DNA of 64,000 nucleotides, from NCBI GenBank assembly GCA_910578865.1, contig CAJTRM010000006.1, positions 62,001 through 126,000 on the forward strand. Direction: 5' to 3'. How positions within the stretch are numbered: the first letter of the stretch is position 1; every line of letters begins with the position of its first letter. Made by a program: the position numbers and the translations under genes. The DNA comes from an uncultured Dorea sp. (GTDB lineage Bacteria > Bacillota_A > Clostridia > Lachnospirales > Lachnospiraceae). Shown in pieces: positions 59,070-64,000 of the stretch. Below the pieces are notes generated by a model. The model had not been told where the DNA came from, did not search any database, and was given only the letters and a program-made list of their open reading frames with translations.

Positions 59070-59749
59070 CTGTATCCCACTCCCCACACAGTCTCGATAT
59101 AGATCCGGTTCGTATACTTTCCGATTTTCCCGCGGATCCTGCGGATATGCTCTGTCACAATGCTACTGTCGGCGCCTCCGTCAAATCCGCGAACCCGTTC
59201 ATACAGCTGATCCTTGCTGAAAACCTGCCCGGAATTTAATGACAGCAGCTCCACAAGACCATATTCTGTCTTTGTAAACGCTACAGGCTGTTCTCCATAA
59301 TATACACTTTTTTCCTCATAGTGTATTGCAAGGCGGTCAAAAATCCGCACTGCCCCGTCTGTTTTCCGGCGATTCTCACGCCTTAGATGGGCCTCCACCC
59401 TGGCTCCTAATTCCTCTATACTGAAGGGTTTCAAAATATAATCATCCCCGCCGGACATAAAGCCTCTGATTCGGTCTGCCTCCTCAATCTTAGCAGTCAG
59501 GAACAAGATCGGGCAGGAAATGTGGGCGCGGATCCGTTCACAGACCTCAAAGCCGTCAAGAACAGGCATACCGACATCCAAAATGATAATATCCGGCTCC
59601 TGCGAAAGCTTTCCCAGCGTCTCCATCCCATTTGCCGCCTCCGCAACCTGATACCCCTGCATCTCAAAATAGTCTCTCAACAGCTGCCGGATTCCCTGCT
59701 CGTCGTCCGCAATCAATATTTTCTGCTTTTCCATCTTTTCTCTGCACAT
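59057..59749 (-). CDS. OmpR-family response regulator
   Basis: 230 residues. Receiver: KILIADDEQGIRQLLRDYFE, IIILDVGMPVLDGFEV (phosphoacceptor Asp near residue 57), FLTAK, DDYILKPFSIEEL. The C-terminal winged helix ends in DSSIVTEHIRRIRGKIGKYTNRIYIETVWGVGYRW. AGGAGATTATTTT precedes the ATG. It likely binds the tandem repeats in front of the ABC exporter. Confidence 0.95.
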   Translation of the reverse strand: MCREKMEKQKILIADDEQGIRQLLRDYFEMQGYQVAEAANGMETLGKLSQEPDIIILDVGMPVLDGFEVCERIRAHISCPILFLTAKIEEADRIRGFMSGGDDYILKPFSIEELGARVEAHLRRENRRKTDGAVRIFDRLAIHYEEKSVYYGEQPVAFTKTEYGLVELLSLNSGQVFSKDQLYERVRGFDGGADSSIVTEHIRRIRGKIGKYTNRIYIETVWGVGYRWIG

Positions 59750-59789
59750 AAAATAATCTCCTGCCTTTCCTGCCGCACGAACTGAAAAA

Positions 59790-59813
59790 CCGGCGGGAAA
59801 TCTTTCCCGCCGG
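59790..59813 (-). terminator. Terminator of the rpsF-ssb-rpsR operon
   Basis: On the minus strand CCGGCGGGAAA pairs with TTCCCGCCGG, then TTTTTCAG. It lies 23 bases past the rpsR stop. Confidence 0.85.
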
Positions 59814-59836
59814 ACTTAATCCTGATTTACTGATGA

Positions 59837-60103
59837 TTACTCCTGTACATATGGCATCAGGGCAATATGGCGCGCCCTTTTGATAGCTACTGTAAGAGCC
59901 CTCTGATGCTTTGCACAGTTTCCTGTAATTCTTCTTGGAAGAATCTTTCCTCTCTCAGAGATATATTTTCTTAACTTTGCTACATCCTTGTAGTCAATCT
60001 CATTATTCTCTTTCCCACAGAATACGCATACTTTTTTTCTTCTGCGTCCGCCGCCTCTTCTCTTGAAGCCGCCTTCCGGGCGATTGCCTTTTTCGTAAGC
60101 CAT
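59837..60103 (-). CDS. rpsR: 30S ribosomal protein S18
   Basis: 88 residues. RKKVCVFCGKENNEIDYKDVAKLRKYISERGKILPRRITGNCAKHQRAL is the S18 body, here with the Cys pair of the zinc-capable form. It is last in the rpsF-ssb-rpsR operon. TAGGAGGTAAAATAAA precedes the ATG. Confidence 0.97.
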   Translation of the reverse strand: MAYEKGNRPEGGFKRRGGGRRRKKVCVFCGKENNEIDYKDVAKLRKYISERGKILPRRITGNCAKHQRALTVAIKRARHIALMPYVQE

Positions 60104-60134
60104 TTTATTTTACCTCCTATTTTCGCTAAGCGCT

Positions 60135-60590
60135 CTAGTTGAACGGTAATTCTTCGTCAATTCCATCCGGAATATTCATGAAGCCGTCACCCGCATCAGA
60201 AACTGGTGCCGGAGCCGGTGTGGGAGCTGCCGGTCGGAACCCGCCTGTATTAGTGTCACTCACAGCTTTGCTCTCTGCAAATTCCTGATCCTCCACTACA
60301 ACATCTGTTGTGTAAACCTTCTGGCCGTCCTTATTCGTATAACTTCCGGTCTGGATACGTCCGGTTACGATCACCTTCAGGCCCTGCCGAAAATACTTCT
60401 CTGCAAACTCCGCACTTCTGCCGAATGCCACACATCCGATGAAGTCTGCAGTCTGATCGCCGTCTCCGCTGCGCCTGAACCTGCGGTCCACAGCCAATGT
60501 ATATCTCGCAATAGCCATAGAGCTGTCTCCCTGAGAATACCTGACCTCCGGATCTCTTGTTAAGCGTCCCATCAAAATTACTTTATTCAT
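60135..60590 (-). CDS. ssb: Single-stranded DNA-binding protein
   Basis: 151 residues. OB-fold with MNKVILMGRLTRDPEVRY, FIGCVAFGRSAEFAEKYFRQG and GRIQTGSYTNKDG; low-complexity linker (GGFRPAAPTPAPAPVSDAG) and acidic tail IDEELPFN that binds replication partners. It lies between rpsF and rpsR. Confidence 0.97.
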   Translation of the reverse strand: MNKVILMGRLTRDPEVRYSQGDSSMAIARYTLAVDRRFRRSGDGDQTADFIGCVAFGRSAEFAEKYFRQGLKVIVTGRIQTGSYTNKDGQKVYTTDVVVEDQEFAESKAVSDTNTGGFRPAAPTPAPAPVSDAGDGFMNIPDGIDEELPFN

Positions 60591-60610
60591 ATAATACCTC
60601 TACTTCCTGC

Positions 60611-60898
60611 TTATGCTTCCTGTCTAACGCATAAATATCTGATGACATTATCCATGATGCGAATTCTCTGCTCGATTTCGCCCGGAGTCTCAGCATCAGA
60701 CTCGAAGTGGATGAAATAATAGTATGCTTCTTTCATCTTCTGAATCTCGTAAGCTAATCTCTTCTTACCCCATTCATCAACGTCAGAGACTTTGCCACCG
60801 AAACGTTCTACTAATCCTTTAACCTTTTCGATCACCTGAGCTCTTTCGTCGTCTTCGATTTTTGCACTGACAACAACAGCTAATTCATATTTGTTCAT
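60611..60898 (-). CDS. rpsF: 30S ribosomal protein S6
   Basis: 95 residues. MNKYELAVVVSAKIEDDERAQVIEKVKGLVERFGGKV and GKKRLAYEIQKMKEAYYYFIHFE are the S6 core. ATG at 60898 with AAGGAGGTGCAGGACG before it is chosen over one four codons earlier. First gene of the operon with ssb and rpsR. Confidence 0.96.
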   Translation of the reverse strand: MNKYELAVVVSAKIEDDERAQVIEKVKGLVERFGGKVSDVDEWGKKRLAYEIQKMKEAYYYFIHFESDAETPGEIEQRIRIMDNVIRYLCVRQEA

Positions 60899-60927
60899 GT
60901 CGTCCTGCACCTCCTTTTGGTCTTTTG

Positions 60928-60979
60928 GCCCCCGCTCAGCTTATGTGGGAGCAAGGATATCTGCAAATAATAGTTGCAG
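60928..60979 (-). promoter_or_regulatory. Structured rpsF leader (candidate S6:S18 autoregulatory element)
   Basis: On the minus strand CTGCAA-TTGCAG (60961-60979) and GCTCCC/GGGGGC (60928-60952) can form two hairpins just upstream of the rpsF ribosome site. A leader bound by the S6:S18 complex is known in many bacteria. The match here is structural only. Confidence 0.35.
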
Positions 60980-61002
60980 ATTATAGTGTATCACAATTAG
61001 AC

Positions 61003-61031
61003 ATGATACCACAGGCAGGTGCTTGTTTCAA
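61003..61031 (-). promoter_or_regulatory. rpsF operon promoter
   Basis: On the minus strand, -35 TTGAAA (61026-61031), 17-bp spacer, -10 TATCAT (61003-61008). The -35 overlaps the DUF951 stop codon. A second TATAAT-like box lies about 20 bases downstream. Confidence 0.55.
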
Positions 61032-61216
61032 GCCTTTTTCTTTAAATCTCTGGTATTTTTTTCTACCAGTTTTCGGGCAATCATAATCTGATGCCCGCAA
61101 CCTCTGCACTTCAGCCGAAAATCTGCCCCCACCCGGAGGATTTCCCATTCCTTGCTGCCGCAGGGATGCTGTTTCTTCAATGTCACAAGATCTCCCACCT
61201 CATACTGATACGCCAT
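61028..61216 (-). CDS. DUF951 family protein
   Basis: 62 residues. Small Firmicutes protein with YEVGDLVTLKKQHPCGSKEWEILRVGADFRLKCRGCGHQIMIAR: a single CxxC zinc-like pair plus a preceding Cys. Function unproven; it is usually found near rpsF/ssb or ribosomal loci. The ATG at 61216 has GGAGGAGTGATATTT before it. It is five bases after the sortase stop, so the two genes are likely co-transcribed. Confidence 0.85.
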   Translation of the reverse strand: MAYQYEVGDLVTLKKQHPCGSKEWEILRVGADFRLKCRGCGHQIMIARKLVEKNTRDLKKKA

Positions 61217-61221
61217 AAATA

Positions 61222-62016
61222 TCACTCCTCCAATTCCACTTCTTTTTCCTTCACTCCGCGTACAACAAACCTGTGATTGTCACTGTCACTGGTACAGGTG
61301 GAAAGCGTCACGATCGTATCGCTGTTTCTTACCTCCACCCCAGTATCATACAAGGCCGTCTCCTTTGTCATATTCAGGAATTCCACATATTCTCTCCCCT
61401 CTGCAAAAGAAGTAAGATACGTATCCGACACCGCGTCTACCTCCCCCACAGAGTAAATGTGGTACGTAATCTCGGTACCGTACGGGGTATAGATATAGAA
61501 ATACTGATTTTTTTCCCAGAATTCTTTCTCACTATAATCCTGAAGATGACGAAACATAGACCCGTCCTTCATCCGGTGCCCATAGATGATCGTATTTTTA
61601 TCCCGGAAATCCGGGCTTGCGTCCACATCAAGGAAAATAGCGCCGGACGCATTTTTCTTCCTATTAAATGTCCTGTGCAGGTAATATTCCTGATCTTCCC
61701 CCTGTACAAGGGGATAACTGATGGCAGAGGGCTCAGGATAAAACCGGATCCAGCCCACAGTATCTTCATTCATGCTCATCAGTTCAGAAAAGTCCACCCG
61801 GAACTTATTCTTATTACCTCCGCCGTCCACCACAATATTTTTCACCCTTTTGTATTCATTTTGCCCATCCAGGTATCCTTTCCCGATTTTAACGAGCTGC
61901 CAGACAGACACGCCAAATACAACAGCCGAGAATAAAAATGCAATACGCAGAACCAGACTGCCTTTCTTTTTCCGCCGCCCTCTGCGGCGTCGTTTCTTAT
62001 CTCGTTCCCGGGACAT
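61222..62016 (-). CDS. srtB: Class B sortase
   Basis: 264 residues. A very basic N-terminus (KKRRRRGRRKKKGS) is followed by one membrane helix (about residues 20-40). The sortase barrel carries IIYGHRMKDGSMF (catalytic His near residue 140), IVTLSTCTSDSDNHRFVVRG (catalytic Cys and Arg). Transpeptidase that anchors surface proteins to peptidoglycan. No NPQTN-type substrate gene is adjacent. It heads the srtB-DUF951 pair. Confidence 0.92.
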   Translation of the reverse strand: MSRERDKKRRRRGRRKKKGSLVLRIAFLFSAVVFGVSVWQLVKIGKGYLDGQNEYKRVKNIVVDGGGNKNKFRVDFSELMSMNEDTVGWIRFYPEPSAISYPLVQGEDQEYYLHRTFNRKKNASGAIFLDVDASPDFRDKNTIIYGHRMKDGSMFRHLQDYSEKEFWEKNQYFYIYTPYGTEITYHIYSVGEVDAVSDTYLTSFAEGREYVEFLNMTKETALYDTGVEVRNSDTIVTLSTCTSDSDNHRFVVRGVKEKEVELEE

Positions 62017-62038
62017 AGCATTTCCCCTTTCTTCTTAT

Positions 62039-63325
62039 TTATTTCTGCTCCATAATCTCCACGATCGTCTTCTCGGTACCGGCCATGCCGGGGGAAGCGA
62101 TCCTCCCCATATACCGCATCGTATCCTCCGGGGTATGTCCGTTGATCCCATGGATGCTCTCAATACACACACCGTTCATTGCCAGTTCCACAGCCCGAAA
62201 TGCGGCATCTACAGCCACGATTCCTTTCATCGTACACCCATGGTTGCCGCCGTCACAGATCATCCCGGTAATACCGCTTGCCATATTCCGGATTACCATA
62301 ACGATCTCTTCCTCCCCGGCGCCCCGCATATAAGCAAGCCCGCACGCCATACCGGTACCGGCTGCAATCCCGCATCCGCAAAAGGCTGAAAGACGGCCGG
62401 AATATTCTTTGATATACATGGTGATAAGATAGCTGAGGGCCGTCGCCTGCAGAAGCCGCCTGCTGTCGCTCTCCTCACAGTCCGCTTTATACTGCGCCCA
62501 CAAAGGCATCGTCGCAATGATACCGTGAGCCCCGCTGCCGGTAATACTCATGGCAGGCTTTCCAAGCCCCAGCACTCTTGCCTCGATTGCCCCGTTGCAT
62601 AAGAGCTGTGCCGTTGCCTTCACATCTTTGGAGATCCGCTCTTTCCCGTTCTCCTCTAACAGCTGTTTCGCAAATACCGCCCTGTCCGACAAAAGCCCCT
62701 CCTCAAGCAGCGCAAGATTCATGGAAAACGCTTCCATAATAAAATCAATCTCTTTCTCCGGCACTTCACGGACATACGCCAGTATATCATGCAGTGTATA
62801 CGTATGGATGGCCGGAGTCTCTGCCGCCTCTTCCCCGGCTCCCCCTTCCACGCTGATGGGCCCGCCTTCTATATATTCTCCATTTCTTTCAATTCCCGTG
62901 ATATTCGTGTGACTTCCCCGGATGTGAACCGTACAGGTTTCTTCCTCCGTTTCCACGCAGGCATCGATCATAATCTCAGAGCCGATATGGTCAAGGATTG
63001 CCTCCACTTTGCCGTCAGATACCAGCCGGGCTGCATGTTCGTCATCCTCTGCCGTAATCTTCGCCAGAGATTCAAGCCCGGCCTCTGCATCTGCAGCCAC
63101 AGCCCCCAGCGCCGCCGCATACAGATTGCCGTAGCGGCCGGAATTGGGGATCCCGCAGGTGAAAGCATTCTTGTACATACCGGAGTTCAATGCCAGTGTG
63201 ACCTTTTTCACTTCACCTTTCGCATGTTTCCTTGCACTTGCCACCGCAAATGCAATGGCGCCCGGCTCCGTCACCCCCAGGGCCGGCTTCATATCCTCCC
63301 TGATCAGTCTCGTCAACTCTTCCAC
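62039..63325 (-). CDS. UPF0597/YhaM family, L-cysteine desulfidase-like protein
   Basis: 428 residues. MKPALGVTEPGAIAFAVASARKHA at the start and SGMYKNAFTCGIPNSGRYGN, DACVETEEETCTVHIRG, GSGAHGIIATMPLW, FCGCGIAAGTGMACGL, GMICDGGNHGCTMKGIVAVDAAFRAVELAMNG. The conserved Cys residues match the iron-sulfur ligands of the serine dehydratase alpha / CdsB family, which releases sulfide and pyruvate from cysteine. The start is GTG at 63325 with GGGAGGGATAGCT before it; a 22-codon longer form is less likely. Reads toward sortase with a 22-base gap. Confidence 0.8.
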   Translation of the reverse strand: MEELTRLIREDMKPALGVTEPGAIAFAVASARKHAKGEVKKVTLALNSGMYKNAFTCGIPNSGRYGNLYAAALGAVAADAEAGLESLAKITAEDDEHAARLVSDGKVEAILDHIGSEIMIDACVETEEETCTVHIRGSHTNITGIERNGEYIEGGPISVEGGAGEEAAETPAIHTYTLHDILAYVREVPEKEIDFIMEAFSMNLALLEEGLLSDRAVFAKQLLEENGKERISKDVKATAQLLCNGAIEARVLGLGKPAMSITGSGAHGIIATMPLWAQYKADCEESDSRRLLQATALSYLITMYIKEYSGRLSAFCGCGIAAGTGMACGLAYMRGAGEEEIVMVIRNMASGITGMICDGGNHGCTMKGIVAVDAAFRAVELAMNGVCIESIHGINGHTPEDTMRYMGRIASPGMAGTEKTIVEIMEQK

Positions 63326-63457
63326 AGCTATCCCTCCCGCCTTATTTTTCGTCCGAATGTTTGATTTCTGTATTTCTCTTAATTGTATCAAATGCCTGCT
63401 CCGGTGACCAGCCCAAGTTGCAATTTAATAGTTTATACTTTTTTAATTGCAGGTTTA

Positions 63458-63485
63458 TTGACTTTACAGGCGAACGGGGTATGAT
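63458..63485 (+). promoter_or_regulatory. Promoter of the zinc-ribbon membrane protein gene
   Basis: TTGACT (63458-63463), 16-bp spacer, TATGAT (63480-63485), about 70 bases before the TTG start. TGCAATT and AATTGCA flank the region upstream as a 7-bp inverted repeat. Confidence 0.55.
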
Positions 63486-63551
63486 GAATATAAACATTGC
63501 CGGATGAGACTTCTATTCCGGCAGGACAACAAGACCAGGAAGGTGATTGAT

Positions 63552-63947
63552 TTGAGAGAAAGATTTGCACGTTTTATGTACGGAAGATATGGAATAGATA
63601 CACTGGGAAAATGGACCATCGGGGCAGCGCTTCTGGCCATGCTCCTGACAAACCTGACAGACAGCCGCACCCTGTTCCTCCTGTCCTGGGCCTGCATCAT
63701 CTATGCATATTTCAGGATGTTTTCAAAAAACATCTATAAGCGTTCTGCCGAGAATCAGGTCTTTCTTAACAAAACCGCCCGGCTGCGCGGCTGGTTTTCC
63801 CGCCAAAGGAGCATGGCTGCCCAGCGGAAAACACATCACATATACAAATGCCCGGGATGCAGGCAGAAAATCCGGATTCCGAAAGGAAAAGGACGGATTG
63901 AAGTACGGTGTCCCAAGTGCGGCACTGCCTTTATTAAAAACAGTTAA
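63552..63947 (+). CDS. Hypothetical membrane protein with C-terminal zinc ribbon
   Basis: 131 residues, no named family. A basic N-terminus (RERFARFMYGRYGIDTLGKWT) is followed by two hydrophobic helices (IGAALLAMLLTNL and TLFLLSWACIIYAYFRMF, about residues 20-55), a basic loop, then a C-terminal zinc ribbon (KCPGCRQKIRIPKGKGRIEVRCPKCGTAF, two CxxC pairs). The TTG at 63552 with AGGAAGGTGATTGAT before it is preferred over the ATG at 63504. Its position with a terminator directly after the stop suggests a monocistronic gene. Confidence 0.7.
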   Translation: MRERFARFMYGRYGIDTLGKWTIGAALLAMLLTNLTDSRTLFLLSWACIIYAYFRMFSKNIYKRSAENQVFLNKTARLRGWFSRQRSMAAQRKTHHIYKCPGCRQKIRIPKGKGRIEVRCPKCGTAFIKNS

Positions 63948-63990
63948 ACAAATAGGAGACTGCTTCTCGGGGAAGTGTCTCCTATTTGTT
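63947..63990. terminator. Terminator at the window's right end
   Basis: AACAAATAGGAGAC (63947-63960) pairs perfectly with GTCTCCTATTTGTT (63977-63990) over a 16-base loop, starting in the stop codon of the zinc-ribbon gene. The symmetric A/T ends allow use in both directions. Confidence 0.75.
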
Positions 63991-64000
63991 AATTGCAGCT

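Overview
The window looks like chromosomal DNA of a Gram-positive gut-type Clostridia, most likely a Lachnospiraceae member. The grounds are family-level and drawn from gene content: a split GcvPA/GcvPB glycine dehydrogenase, the gdpP-rplI-dnaB and rpsF-ssb-rpsR housekeeping blocks, a DUF951 gene, a class B sortase, many sugar ABC importers with lipoprotein binding proteins, and strong AGGAGG ribosome binding sites with TTGACA/TATAAT-type promoters. I saw no rRNA, tRNA, CRISPR array or complete insertion sequence. No intergenic stretch exceeds about 300 bases.

Layout. 1-2.3 kb: a DeoR regulator (cut by the window edge) and a rhamnulokinase-like FGGY kinase. 2.4-10.3 kb, minus strand: a catabolic block with a PfkB kinase, an AraC regulator, DUF4867, a COG2407 fucose/arabinose-type isomerase, a xylulokinase, a uracil permease and a PHP phosphoesterase. 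10.4-11.3 kb: an Rpn-type PD-(D/E)XK protein. 11.4-19.9 kb: a seven-gene operon (three xylose-isomerase-like TIM-barrel proteins, a Gfo/Idh/MocA oxidoreductase and a complete sugar ABC importer) facing a divergent LacI regulator, with overlapping promoters and ATGTAA/TTACAT dyads between them. 19.9-20.8 kb: an EamA exporter.

20.8-28.7 kb holds the most unusual locus. It is a compact operon of an MFS transporter, GcvPA-like and GcvPB-like PLP enzymes, an ATP-NAD/AcoX-family kinase and a GPH-type symporter. It sits behind a MerR regulator and a promoter with a long 19-20 bp spacer. No GcvH, GcvT or glycine riboswitch is nearby, so it is unlikely to be an ordinary glycine cleavage system. 28.7-31.3 kb: a DUF2130 nuclease-fold protein, a HAD protein and a small EamA protein. 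31.3-33.3 kb: an AT-rich patch with an orphan protein, a TipAS-type MerR regulator and a SEC-C gene remnant.

33.3-45.6 kb is mostly core: the str operon (rpsL-rpsG-fusA-tuf), a sugar nucleotidyltransferase and HD hydrolase, an orphan sugar-binding lipoprotein, a 2[4Fe-4S] ferredoxin, dnaB, rplI and the c-di-AMP phosphodiesterase gdpP. 45.8-54.8 kb is a second sugar locus: galE, an N-acetylhexosamine-kinase-like gene, a second nucleotidyltransferase, an ABC importer, an AraC regulator, nagB and a CBM9-like protein. It resembles lacto-/galacto-N-biose salvage but has no phosphorylase in view. 54.9-59.7 kb: a two-component system next to an ABC exporter whose promoter carries tandem 10-bp repeats. 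59.8-64 kb: rpsR-ssb-rpsF, DUF951, sortase B, a YhaM/cysteine-desulfidase family protein and a small zinc-ribbon membrane protein.

All calls come from reading the sequence. Family assignments rest on recognised motifs, and substrates are inferred unless stated otherwise.
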